From Anastatus disparis (lineage: Eukaryota; Arthropoda; Insecta; Hymenoptera; Eupelmidae): a DNA stretch of 64,000 bases. Location of the stretch: NCBI GenBank assembly GCA_017163975.1, contig JAFFSR010000242.1, positions 4,799,001 through 4,863,000 of the forward strand. The letters are read 5' to 3'. The translations under genes were made by a program, and so were the position numbers. Numbering within the stretch: the stretch's first letter is position 1; each line of letters begins with the position of its first letter. This document shows, one piece after another, positions 14,306 to 26,700 of the stretch. Under the pieces are notes generated by a model, which was not told where the DNA came from, searched no databases, and was given only the letters and a program-made list of their open reading frames with translations.

Positions 14306-17300
14306 CAGAGTAGAGTGAATTCGAATCGGCAGCAACGGGGTCCAAGGCGTGACCAAGCCAATTAATCAACGACGTATTAGGCTTGGATGCACCAAATGAC
14401 CGAGCACTCGAGACATATGCTCTGCTATACGTGAAAGACAAGTAAATAATATCCTTTATATCTCTCTCTCTCTCTTTATTTTTGATGAACTTTGATGATG
14501 GGACGAAAAGAGGCGTTGGCATGATTCTTTGACTTTTATGCTTTTTTTTTATTTCTCTTGGGACTTTGATTTGCATGTATAAGGATTGCTGTATCGTTTC
14601 ATAATATTTTTAATTAAATGGTTGTGACCTTTTTAATTTAATTGATTTAACTACGTTTGACCAAATTTTGTCTCTTAGAAAAAAGTTCTTATTATGTACT
14701 GGTACTTTAAATAATCCAAGTTTTTTTTTATTGAATGAAAAATGCGAGAGTTAACAATTTAGTCAAAAATAAATAAATTGATAATTCAATTCTCTTTTAT
14801 TTGAATATTCTTACCTAAAAATGGAAACGTAAAATCTCCAGTAGCCTTTAACTCTTTTCGACTTAACTAATTCACCGAAGTCAAATATCTCTAGCGTCAT
14901 ATAAAATTTTCATTACGCCACTGTTCCGACAGTCTAATCAAAAACTTCTAGGGGGTCTATAAATTACAGTTGAAAATCTAGTGAATTATAAGTAACGTTA
15001 GGCCATATTCTCAATAATGTCACGAGAATAGACGAATGCTGCCAAGATGTTTTTCAAACGTATACGTTATAATGTCCGCAATAATCACGAGAAATAGATA
15101 AAGCCTTGCCGACAAGTCGAGGCTAATATGGTATGGCCTCCTGTCTTCTCTTATTTTTAAGTAAACGTTAAAATCGTCTCGTAGTTTGTTCCTTAGTTTA
15201 GCTCTAATTAACCGCTAATTATAATTGATGGCTTGAGCGTTGGCGTTTTATGCTATAGGCTCTATGTTTCAAGCTGCTTTTATTATTATTTTTTTTCCAA
15301 ATCGAACTCAAAGACCAAAAACCAACTATGTACTTGAGAGGAAGAGGGGAGGAGGAGAAGAAAATTTCGAATGACATTATAACCGCTATTTTGCCCAAAA
15401 AGCCTTTTGAAATTCACGCTTAATTTATTATCTCACTCGCATTTTCACGATAATTATTCACATTTAGAAGTCGTTAAAGCGCATATAGAAGCTCTAAGTT
15501 ATATGTTTACGCGCACTTTGAGAACGAGAGTTAGAGAAGAGAGGAGGAGATTGCTTCATAGACAAATGCAATTAGATTTTGACCTAAGCTGTTCAAATTA
15601 ATCTTATTATATCTAATATATTATAAGGGATGTAAATGATAATTCTGTCAATTAGATCAAATAATAAAAAAGTTAATAATATGATAATTCGGTATTCCCA
15701 ATATGAAGTCACTATAAAAACTACTATAATATTTTGTTAATCAAATTTTCATTATTTTTAGCTATCACTTTATTTCTTTTATTGAAGCGCAGAAAATTTT
15801 AATAATAAAATTGAACAAAATTTTTAATTTTATCAATAAAACGAATACATTTGTTTACATAAATATTAAAATATTTATTTACTTTGTATCAAGACCGAAT
15901 TGAGTAACATTTCTGTCAAGTTAAAATAAAAGAAACGTTCGCTTCTCATTCCCAGTCAATTTGTCTCGATTGAAAATACGAGACGTGTCCCCCTAAAGTA
16001 GAAACGAGAGTAACAACAACGAATGAAAAAAAAAAGAGAGAAGAGGGGAAACGAAAATTTATTAAACCAAATTATACAAACTGCGAGGTAAAACAGTCTG
16101 AGAAATGTTAAAGGATATAGAGCACACACGCGAAGGGTTTATTTATTTATTTTTTTTTTCTTTCCTTCTTTTAGCCATCGGAATAAACATAAAAATAAAA
16201 GACAAGTGAAGGCGAAAAAGAAATTAAAGACGAAGTCCTTGAAGAATGAGGAAACAAGGGAAACAAAGACAAAAGACTTTGGACGAGGCAGAAAAAAAAA
16301 TTGAATAAAAAAAACAAGAAAAGAAAGAAGAAGCAGCAGCAAAAGTTACACTCGAAAGTCAAAGCGGATAATGCGGAGCAAAAGAGAAATAAAAGAAATA
16401 AATAAAGAGAGAAGGAGACGAGTGAAAAACGAGAAATAGGGATACGAAAGGACGTTTTTACGAGTCGAGTCTCACATAAACGAGCTCTTCTTTCTCCCTT
16501 TCTCTCTTTTATATATATGCATTGCCTTTGATCTGTCATCTAAAGTAAGACTGACTCACGCACGCGTCAACATCGCGCCCATTGGCTGGCTAAGGCCAAT
16601 TTATGATAATGAATCTCAAGATTTATCGTTCACCTTTCCCTGTAATATACGCTTAGAGTCGAAAAGTCAACGCTATTAAGCCACTGGGCTATATAAACGC
16701 GACAAAGTGAGCCACCAAATTAGAATTGGCTCAAGTGTATGCGCAAGCTTATGTACGTCACATTATAAAGCCAAAGCAATCGTATGAATATAAGAAGACG
16801 AGTCGCTGAGTGCCAGCAGCTTACTAAGTAGGACTCTTGTATTATGTCGTTTTCGTCATAAACTTTACGATGTATATTTACTTTTCCAAGCAAACATGAT
16901 GGATTTCGTTTGTTCTAACTTTTTGCTCCAAGATTCTACATACGCTAATTTTACACGAAAAGATGTAACACAAACATCCAATTAAACATTTTTCCAATTC
17001 TCGATAAATATTCAAAACTTGAGATTATTTCGATATAAAAATAAGGTCAACCGAAATTCAATTATCATATTAAATATTAATTAAGATTAACGTACGAGAT
17101 TCTTTCAATTTTATAATTGCCATTGTGCGCGCATTATTTTGAGCTCCATTAAGATGTCAATTAAATTGATTTATAGAAAAATAAAATAAATATTCTAAAC
17201 TCATTACGTTCTCGCATTTAATGAAAAGAATTAAAACGGCGCACCGTGTGTTCTACAAACGGAGAATTAGTTAAAAAAGATTCAATTAATCAAGAATCAC

Positions 17301-20300
17301 CGTGTCACTTGAAAGAGTCGTAAAATCTTTAAAAAAATTCTCATGTTGCATTCTCGTTTAATGTTTAATTTTTTTTCTCAAGATGTAGTGATATTTACAG
17401 CTTGCTTAACGAGAAAAACAATCGTGTAAAGAAATTATGCAACGCCACAACAAATAGAAAGCAACTACAATTCAACTTGTTTGAAAAATGTAATTAAATT
17501 TATTAACAAGACACGTGAAAGATAGAGGATTTTCAGTTTTATTTATTTTCGTAGATTATAATAAACACTAAATTATAACTTTATCTTTATGTTTTCTTAA
17601 TCAGTTTTTTACGCTCTGTTATTAATTATACGAATAAGAACTTTTTCATTCGTAATTTATTCTTTAAACTTTATTTGTTAATAATCATCATACATATATT
17701 AATTTTTGAAAAAATAGTCTCGGTTTGACAGTTAATTCAAATGACGTTTAACGTAAAAACTAAGTGAATATATCGTATATATCTCAGCAATTTGACTATT
17801 TGCGTATTCGCAAGTAGACGGCAGAAAGAGTATATGGGTAATAAGAAGAAACGGAAAATCTACCATTAGCGCGAATATTCCGCGAAGGGAAAATTTTCTT
17901 GACGCTTGTACGTATACGTATATATATAAAGCTCTTCACGAAGGGCTTTCTATGTATGCGATGCATTAACGAAATGGCATTCGAGTTCTGTACGCTAATG
18001 AAACGTAGCAGAAATATCTCGGTCATTTAATTAGAAGCAATAAACGAAAGAAAGAGAAACAGAAGAAAAAAAGAGAGAGAGAAGAGTTCAATTGCTTGGT
18101 TTGTATCTATAAGAGTAACCAATGAAAGAATAAGAAAAAAAGGTTAAATAAAATAAAAGAAAGCTATGTGCTTACCCCCATCTCTAGTCGTTTACTCGTC
18201 TACGTTTGAATATACTTGGTTAACCGTATTTTTTTTCACCTCGGCCTTTTTCGTCTTATTCTTAGTTTCTGTTTCTTTTATCTCGTTCGACTTCATCTAC
18301 TTGCTGGGGGGGTTCGTCTTGCTAGTATTCCAGAGAAAAAGCTCACACACACCCCACATGTATAATTCTGAAAAGAAAAGACGACTTCTCAATATTTAGG
18401 TAGGTACACGTCTATACTTGCTTATAAGGTACGAAACGACTTTGTATCTTTTTTTTTTTTGCTTTCCTATTTATTCTTCTATTTTTCTCGTCTTTTAATT
18501 ATCGGGCACTTTTGTTATTAATACAATTGTTTATAAGTTAAATGTAATTTAAATATTTACATACAAATGAAAAAAAAGTATTACTTAATAAATTTGTACT
18601 ATATTTTATGAATGAAATATATTATCCATCTTAAAGTATAATTGAAGATGGAATTAAAAATATTAACAAATTTTTGAAAAAGTTAAACTTTGTATTTATA
18701 TGACCGCTGTATCTATTTTTTTTTATTCATCTCAATTTCTTGAACGAGTTCAAGTCACGATCACAAGGCACCCTCACAAAGATTGAAGAAGTCGCTCGAA
18801 CCAACCCCCATGACCAACTTTAATCTTTCACGATATACCTCTCTTTCTTCAAGTTTCTCTCTTTTTCGTTTCGCATTCGTACATAGCACGACGTTGTGAC
18901 GAGATAAAGAGAAAAAGAGACTTGGTTAGGTCAGCTCAATCCTCTCTCTTTCTCTTTCTCTTTGTAGGATAGAATAGAGAATATAGCGAGGCTGTTTTCG
19001 CGAGATGTCTCTAGAGAGCAACTTTGGCTCGAAGGTGTCGTATAGACAAAATCCACAAGAAGAAAACAGAGAATAAGGATAGCTCGTGAATGTCATAGTA
19101 GAAGAGCAGAAAGGACAATTACACTTTATCTCTCCACCTCTCTCTCTCTTTTCGGGCTCTAATGCATGCGTGATGTGCTTCTGTTTTATTTAAGCTCGCG
19201 TGAATCTTGAATTCGGAGGAGTTTGTCTATGCGGGATGCGGTCTTTAGATTCACCATTCGATGTAATAGTAGCTAAAGAAAACAAGGTTAAGAAGTATTA
19301 TCATTTCAATTTGGAAGAAAATTTATAAGCAACTACTTTAAATAACTTTCAATTATTTTAGATATTTAACTTAAAAATTACATTTATTTCGTACTTATGT
19401 GTAAAATTTTAATAAAAAATTTTCTGCGAGAAAAACTATTTTTTCCTTTGACTGATATTGATTTCCCAGCGCAAAAGCTATTGAAAAAGAAAGTAAGATA
19501 ATCTCAATGCAATTGGTGTGCGAGACACGTGAATTGTTTGCAAGCGTATACCTTTTTTTTTATATCCTTCTCGCCGTCATCGTCAAAGTTATATATCCAG
19601 CACGTCTCTTTTTCTAAACGACTACAAAGTCGAATGCGTTTTAACGTGACCGATCTTTACCGATGCCAAGTCATAAATAATATAACAGCCGCAGACTATT
19701 TTTTTTTTCGTGAATCAAAGAATCTTGTGGATTTTTCAGACTAACCGTCGAGCTGGAATTCGATATCTGCAGTGGTACGTACAAAGAGTTTGATTTTACT
19801 TGTAAAGTAACATGAAATTTTTCTGTTTTAGTGGAGTATATTTCAAATTAATATTTTCATCACTTTGAAATCAAATTAATATTTATTTTATCGATTTGCA
19901 TAAGCATATGTTAAAATTTTATCAAGTTTATGATCCTAAAATCATAAAATATTTTATATTTCATTATAAATTTGATGTATAAAAAAGCATCAAAATTATT
20001 TTCGAATAAGAACTTTAAGGCAAAATAATATTTATATTAGTTTTATAACGAATAAAGCTTTTTCAATTACTCAATAATTTTCCCTTCGTTAAAAAAAAAA
20101 TAATTTAATTATTTATAGCACTAAATCTTTGCCTCTTTACGACTTATTAAATAACATGGAAGCAATTGTATTATGGATCCAAGATCCTTGAGTTTGATCT
20201 GCAACTGCATTTATACCTAATTTGGAAGACATCCCATAATTTTAGAGAACAAACGAAAAAGCTTGTTTACTCATCCCCTATAAATTGTATTTGTAATATT

Positions 20301-20589
20301 TTATTCAAAGTATCCCCCCCCAAACTGACTTAAGGTCCATAAACCAAAGTCAAAAAACTCTGATACTTGGAGAACGATATTATCCTAGTTAATAAATCGA
20401 AATATAACCTTCCGAACTTACCTTTCAGTATACACGCTGTCGTCACATTTCTTTTCTTTATATATATATTTTTTTTATCTTCTTCTTATTCTTCTTCTTC
20501 TTTCTATGTACTCCCTTCCCTACACCAACTCTCAAAATGTAAATCCGCCTTTTTTCGCAGTAATAAATCCATACGCAATGGCTGGGAAA

Positions 20590-20795
20590 CTATGCAAAGA
20601 ATCGATTCTGCTTCGCTTGTCTTTCTTCTCTCTCTCTCTCTCTCTCTTTTGCCTTCGATGCTCCTTTGTTTTTTCATTGCTTTCCATTCTTCTTTCATCC
20701 TCCCCCAATATATATACCGTGCCCTTTTGTGCTTTAGTACCTTCTCTTTTGTTTTTATTAACTCTTTTTATTCTGCTTCAAACAAATAATTATTC

Positions 20796-20847
<52 letters not shown>

Positions 20848-21365
20848 TTCTTTTGATTAAGCTTAGGATAATTTTGAACAAGTAATGTTTATGTTAAAGG
20901 ATTATTTGTACCTATATATAGTACAATGTGTTAAAATTATTCATTGCGATATCAATTAAAAATTATTAAAAATTTATTTTAAAAATTATTAAATCTTATA
21001 CCATAGAAATTTTTATAATTATTGCACAAATCATGATTTTTAAAAATCTCCCTTTTTTGATTGCGGATTTAAAAAAAAATATCATAAATTATAAATGATT
21101 AACAGATCATAAAAATAAAAATGATTATTTTTTTCAATTTTTCACAAAACTATTTATATTTTTTATCAATTGCCATCTCTTCTATTTGACTGTCAAGTAC
21201 AGCCTAACAATCAATAATTTTTAAGCACGTTATAAATACTTAAATTCTGAATAACTATGCAAAGAATCGATTCTCCACCGACAACATGTCTTCCCTTTAG
21301 CTTTTTCGCACACTTGTTTCTTTTTTTTATTTTATTTTTTTCATTGTTTTCCATTCTTCTTGTTG
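20590..21365. repeat. Split direct repeat of about 100 bp
   Basis: AACTATGCAAAGAATCGATTCT-like sequence and a following pyrimidine-rich part ending TTTCCATTCTTCTT occur at about 20590-20698 and again at about 21248-21362, about 655 nt apart. The interior of the repeat has diverged. The (AT)n run at 20799-20845 lies between the copies. Confidence 0.6.
20799..20845. repeat. (AT)n microsatellite
   Basis: About 23 uninterrupted TA units, the longest AT run in the window. Confidence 0.95.
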
Positions 21366-22552
21366 CACGTATGCTCGGAAATACAGTGCGTCTCTCTACG
21401 CCCTTAAAGAGGCAGTATTTCTAAACAAAAGAAAGAAATAAATAAAAATAAAAAAAAAGAAAATTGTATATATGTAGTAAATCGCGTCGCGAGGCAGCTC
21501 TCTCAGATTCGAAGCTTTTTACTCTTTCTCCGTCTCTTTCTATCGCAAAAGACAAGCGAAAGCCCACATCCTATGAATAATGGATCGTTCCTTCTCTCTT
21601 TTCTTTCTATCTTTTCTTACCTTAAAGGACAACACGTATATACACGCATACGGAGCAAAAGTAGCCAAAGAATCAGAAAGAAGTAGCGAGCAGCTCATTA
21701 TGCAAGGTGAAAGGGTCAAGGGCAATTTTGTATGTACAACGGCGGCGATACATACACCAGGCGGGCACTACTATGTGTCTCGTCCCTTAAAAATAAAACG
21801 AACTCGGCCTCTCTTCTTTGTTGTAAAAGACCGCTAAAGATTTCAGGTGGAGGCGTATGTGTGTATATATACTTTAACAAGAGATAGAAAGACGATTGTA
21901 AGTAAAGGTACTGCAGAACGAGCGAGAGAGGACAAAGGGCGCAATGGTAGATGCGGCCAATGAAATAAGGGCAGGATTCACTAGAGATAATGGTAAATAC
22001 AAAGATTTAAGTACAATCATTTGTTTTAATGTACTGCAATTAATTTTGTTATTTTTTATTTTACATTTTCTATCTTTAATTGATATCCCCTTACATTTGT
22101 TACAATTACAATATTTTTGTTCTATTATAGAATTTATTTTTATAAAATATAAAAATAATTTTATTTGTAAAGCTATAAGTTTTAAAATACTTATAAGTTT
22201 TAGAAAAAAAAATCTAAAATTTAAAAAATTAAAAAATATTTTATATTGAAAAAAATATGAAATTTCATCTTTAATAAAAATAGAGGGTTGATAAGTAAGG
22301 CAAGTATGAGTAGCTAAGTTTTTTGGTAAAAGAAAAAAGTTTGAAAAAAAAAACATCTTGTTTTTTGAAAAAAAATTGTTAAATTTCATTCGTATTATAG
22401 GACATACATTTTGTTTCCATTTATACTTTTTAAATGAAAAAATTTGTCGAAATAAAATGTAATTATATACATTGAATACTATAAATATTATGCAGGATTA
22501 AGATATGCACAGAATCAATAAAATCAAATTTTAAAATTTGTGAAAAAAAATC
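21366..22552. other. No gene confirmed; mixed then very AT-rich DNA
   Basis: At 21944 an ATG opens a frame reading MVDAANEIRAGFTRDN up to a possible donor at 21993 (GGTAAATAC). Beyond this the plus-strand frame becomes AT-rich low complexity, and so does a minus-strand frame (21874-22389). I cannot confirm a gene. Confidence 0.4.
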
Positions 22553-22633
22553 TTTTTTGACACTCTGTGCGCGAAATTCAATTTCGCGTGCCTTTGTAGC
22601 GTACGCAAAATACTGTATTCGGACACACTGTAA

Positions 22634-22750
22634 GTTGAGCGTGCGCAAAATGATTGAGCGTGCGCAAAATAGATTCAGCGTGCGCAAAATAAACTCAGCG
22701 TGCGCAAAATAGATTCGGCGTGCGCAAAATGAATTCAACGGGCGCAACAT
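22634..22750. repeat. Minisatellite, about six units of about 20 bp
   Basis: Consensus AGCGTGCGCAAAATAGATTC. Units begin near 22637, 22655, 22677, 22697, 22717 and 22737; the last has decayed (GGGCGCAACAT). The phase drifts by 1-2 nt in the first units. A related GTAGCGTACGCAAAAT at about 22596 may be an outlying unit. Confidence 0.8.
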
Positions 22751-22844
22751 AAACAGTATGTGAACTGATATGGGGTAAAATTAAAATAACATAATTTTTT
22801 TCTATAGGTCAATGGATTGATAGGCGAAGTTGAAAATAATTTTC

Positions 22845-23312
22845 ACCTTTATTTTATAGTTTTGAAAATAATCTTTCAAAATTTAATGAGATCAAATATA
22901 TTTTCACAGAATATAAATTTAGTTGTTTTATAAATTGTGTTTTTTTATTTTATGAATTATTATTTATATTTCGGAGTCGGGGGGCTCCGCCCCCCGAATC
23001 TCAAGACCCCCCCCTCTTCCGTCTCACACCGAATCCTTGTAAATTAATATTATAAATAATTGACTCTCTCGATATCAACCTTTATTTTATAGTTTTGACA
23101 ATAATCTTTCAAAATTTAATCAGATCAAATATATTTTCACAGAATATAAATTTAGTTGTTTTATAAATTGTGTTTTTTTATTTTATGAATTATTATTTAT
23201 ATTTCGGAGGCGGGGGGCTTCGCCCCCCGAATCTCATGTCCCCCCCCCCTCTTCCGTCTCACACCGAATCCCTGTAAATTAATATTATAAATAATTGACT
23301 CTCTCGATATCA
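22845..23312. repeat. Two 233-bp direct tandem units with GC hairpins
   Basis: Unit 1 is 22845-23077 and unit 2 is 23078-23312, nearly identical. Each carries a hairpin with an 8-bp stem: 22978-22996 (CGGGGGGCTCCGCCCCCCG) and 23211-23229 (CGGGGGGCTTCGCCCCCCG). The two copies differ only in the loop (TCC versus TTC). Each hairpin is followed by a poly-C run and CTCTTCCGTCTCACACCG. Confidence 0.85.
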
Positions 23313-23391
23313 AAGCATTATATACAATACTAATGTAAATTCTTATGTTCAAAATAATCGATGTACGCATCGAATTTCGCGCAACTTGAGT

Positions 23392-23745
23392 CAAAAAATA
23401 GTATGTGTAACACGTGCGCTCAACGAGATTTGTCACTCGTGTGAGTTTGGCGCCCTCGCTTCGCTCGGGCGACAAACTCTCACTCGTGCCAGAATCCCTT
23501 ATTTCGCGCACTTGTTACACAATAGTATTTTTCGATACTAGTGCGTGAGAGTGATTTTTTACTCGTGTGGCGGTTTGCGCCCGAGCGAAGCGAGGGTGAA
23601 AAGGTCACACGAGGAAGAAATCACTTTCTCGCACGAGTATCGAACAATATTTTTTGACACGACGTGTAGGAAGCTCCATTTTCGCACGTGTCACTTTGTA
23701 CAGCGTGTGCAAAATTGGGCTTCGCGCACGGAGTGTCAAAAAATA
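23392..23745. repeat. Three consecutive foldback palindromes
   Basis: Palindrome A (23392-23532) pairs AAAAATAGTATGTGTAACAC with its inverted copy and has CTCGCTTCGCTCG at the tip. Palindrome B (23525-23654) pairs ATTTTTCGATACTAGTGCG with its inverted copy and has GAGCGAAGCGAG, the reverse complement of tip A, at its tip. Palindrome C (23648-23745) pairs TATTTTTTGACACGACGTG with its inverted copy. Neighbouring palindromes share T-rich junctions. Arm matches are imperfect (by eye about 80-85%). Confidence 0.75.
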
Positions 23746-26700
23746 CTATTCTACACATGTATAAATTCCTTTATTTTTATCAGCAAAGGAGTCGTAACTG
23801 ATATTTTTATAATAAGAATAACTTCCTCGGTATAAATATTTCTCTTACGGATAAAGAAAACCTCAAAATTAAATACAATTCCATAAAAGCTCTCATAATT
23901 CTAGCAGCATCAGCTAAAAAACGTCAACTCACAAGCTGAAAAAAAGAGCATACAAAAAGAAAGGACGAAAAGAAAGTCCGCTGTCACAAGAGCAACCTTA
24001 ATAATGAAATTACGTTTTCAAATTTCCAAGATAACCCTTATGGCCGTAAATAAAGAAGGATACACATACACGAAAAAATAAAAAAAAGTAAAAAAAAAAA
24101 GGTAAGAGAAGCATAGCCGCGAAGCGAGGCATAAAGAAGAACTGGATGAGAAACCCGAAATAATGGCACAAAATGCAGAGAAAGATAGAAAACATGTATA
24201 TACCCATATAGAAGGAGAAAGTTTGAGAGAAAGAGAAGAATATCGTAAAAGCAAAGCAAAACTGGAGAGAGAGAAAGAAAGAAGAGTTGCTGAGCTTAGC
24301 AGAGCAGCAGCAACAGCAGCAGGACGCGGCGTGTGTCCTGCAGTCCGCAGGATCGTAAATATCAGAGACAAGCAAGAGAGAAAGACTGAGAAGAAAAAAA
24401 AACGAGAGAGAGAGAGAAAATAGAAAGAGCGTGTGCGCGATGCTAATCTGAATGCAGATGCGCACTCCTCCTGTCCTGTACCCAAGCGATCTATATGAAG
24501 GGCATTACGTCGTCCAGAGAATGTAATTGTGTTCTCCAGCGCCACTCTTCGCCCTTTTCACTCTTTCCTTTATTCTTCTTCTTCTTCTTCTTCTCGTTAG
24601 GATTTAGAACCTTTTCTCTTTTACCTCTCTCACTCTTCCTCCCTCTCTCTCTCACTGGGGCTCGAAAAATGTCTCTACGCAAAAACAGTGCTGGTGCTGC
24701 TGTTGCAGCAAGTCTTCACGTATATACACATATAATCCATACGCTAAAGGAAGATGCACCACGCTTTATAGTATCCTTTCTTTCTGTTTCTTTTTAATGT
24801 CTCTTTGTCACACTCTCTCTCTTTCTCTTTTCTTTATTTCTTTTTGCTCTCTTGTATTTAAAGTCTTTCTTTTTAGATGTTAGCAGTGGCTCGTTCTTTC
24901 GTTCTCTCCTTTACTTAGAGGTTCTGCATGGAATTTCAGTAGCAAGCACCACGCGCGAAACAATAGCTAACCTCGGTTAATGGGAATTTTCTCTTTGGTC
25001 TCTCTCTCTCTGTCTCTCGCAAAATAACAGAGGAAGAAGAAGAATAAGCAAAAAGAAAAAAAGGGCTGGGCAAAGAGAGAGAGAGCAGACCTGTTTAACG
25101 ACCGAAAGAGAGCTTTAAGGATCAGATGGATAAAGACGATAAGTGACTCTGTTAACCGATATAATAAATTCGTTCGGCCAATGTCGTCGTCGTTGTTGTG
25201 TCGTATATATATGTATATGCGCTTAAGAAAAGAATCGTTTCTGCTAAAAACCCCGTGAGCACATAAGAAAAATAAAACGAGACCAATGTGTATACATATT
25301 CGCTCGCTTTCCCTCTCTTATTCTATCGATGTGTATGCAAGAGATAATGAAAGGGCTCGTTACGTTACTGCAAACTGTTTAGCGACTGTACTTTTTTGAC
25401 TTATCTTTTAATCGTGAACCTGTGCAAGAGAGAGCAACTCTTGCCTGATCTTTAGGGCATCTTTTAGGGCTTAAATGCATATATAAAAGAATGCCAAGCG
25501 TTCCGACAACGTGGTGCCTGCCTTCTGTTTTAGTAAATCGCGTTATACCAGCCTACGCAAAGCAAAGTATTTCGTTATGCAGCTATGGAGAATATGTGCC
25601 GTTTAATATTTAAATTTGCATCTGTTGAGATGATATTTTTTTCTGTTATGGTTTTGGTATTTGAACTTTTAGTCAATTGTATTGTTTTTCTACTTTTAAT
25701 AATGCTTACTGAAAAAAATGAACATAAACAAATAAAATAATGTTTAAGATGTCTCTAATAATTGCAACTGCAATCGAATAATGATATTTTAAGAATATTA
25801 CGAAAATAAGATAGAATTTTGAATAAATGATGAATGAAATATTGATATAAAGTACTAAAATTGAATATAAACTATATTATGAACATTGATAATATAATCT
25901 TAACAGTATTAGCCGAAAAATTCTTTGTTAAATTAAAACCATAAAATTCAAGTGTTCTACAAATATACAGTCATCGTACAAAAGAAAGAAAATATCCAAA
26001 AGAAAATAAAAAAAAGTGTTTGAAATTGCCTGATGAGGAAAGATAAAGAGGTCTTAAGCAAAAATAACAGTTATCTGAGCAAATCAGCGACGTCAGTCGC
26101 CGGTATAAAGCTCTCTGACTGCACCGAGAGAAGAGTAGCAGCAAGTAGCGAACGTTATGTAAGATCGAAAAAGCACACGGGAAGGATATAAGGTGAAAAG
26201 GAAATGGGCATTGCGACGACGACTACGACGAGTAGAATCTCTCTTCTTCTTCTTCTTCTTCTCACGTGTGTATGTATGTATGTATGTGTCAGCAGGCTAG
26301 GTATAATTAAGGCAGAAGCTTCGAGCTCGTTGCTGTAGAAAGACGTAGGAGGAGGAGGCGGAGGAGGAAGAAGAGGAGAAGAAGAAGCATCAGTGTTGGA
26401 GAGAAGGAGGATTTCAAGAAGGGGGGAAGGAGAGAAAGAGAGAGAATGAAAAGGGGAAGGTAACCTACGTTAAAGTAAAAGTGAGAGAAAGAGAGACAGA
26501 CAGAGAAAACTGCCCTAGATCACCGGACGTCTAGAGAACGCCGGAGCTGTGAGCGTAGATAAGGACCGCCAGGACGACGTCCAAGATGGACGGCCGTACG
26601 ACCGGTCTCAGCAGCTAGCCAGAAAGCTTCTCGCTTGTTTTCTCTCTCTCTCTTTCTCTCACTCTCTTGCTTGCCAAGAAAATACGAAAACCTATCTCTT

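Larger units (their letters stand above)
9356..20589. other. No gene recognised; continued alternating tract DNA
   Basis: Contains the octamer palindrome (10069), a 16-bp perfect palindrome AAATCAGATCTGATTT (12291-12306), several AAGTAAA-type repeats (13330-13400), purine tracts (about 15340-15365, 16020-16060, 16190-16440, 18030-18160) and CT tracts (18940-18965, 19130-19150). The longest frames (about 10240-10578 minus, 16171-16539 minus) are translations of these tracts. Nothing resembling a splice-bounded exon was found. Confidence 0.55.
22553..23743. mobile_element. Composite palindrome-rich element with inverted ends
   Basis: The left end begins TTTTTTGACACTCTGTGCG (22553) and the right end is its inverted counterpart (...CGCACGGAGTGTCAAAAAA, ending 23743). 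Homology of the ends extends about 40 nt inward through GCGAA and CAATTT. Between them lie a 20-bp minisatellite (about 22634-22750), two 233-bp tandem units each with a GC hairpin (22845-23312), and three end-to-end foldbacks (23392-23745). No protein-coding frame of note. It resembles a non-autonomous or foldback transposon. Its much higher GC and CpG content sets it apart from the surrounding AT-rich DNA. Confidence 0.6.

Noticed and set aside
19004..19075. Short ATG frame MSLESNFGSKVSYRQNPQEE...
   Set aside because: Only 23 codons, no leader, no neighbouring exons; consistent with chance.
21944..21993. Possible first exon MVDAANEIRAGFTRDN with a GTAAAT donor
   Set aside because: Only 16 codons and no recognisable downstream exon; a chance ATG and GT are expected at this length.
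21874..22389. 171-codon minus-strand frame rich in Phe, Lys and Ile
   Set aside because: Composition is that expected from AT-rich DNA; the plus strand is also open and there are no motifs.
22463..22750. 95-codon minus-strand frame with repeated FCARxIxLRTLNL-like units
   Set aside because: The protein repeat is simply the translation of the 20-bp minisatellite, whose 19-21 nt unit length would break the frame in other copies.
24010..24545. Overlapping frames of 151 and 175 codons on the minus strand
   Set aside because: Translations of a purine tract into Ser/Leu/Phe runs; two frames open at once is typical of repeats, not genes.
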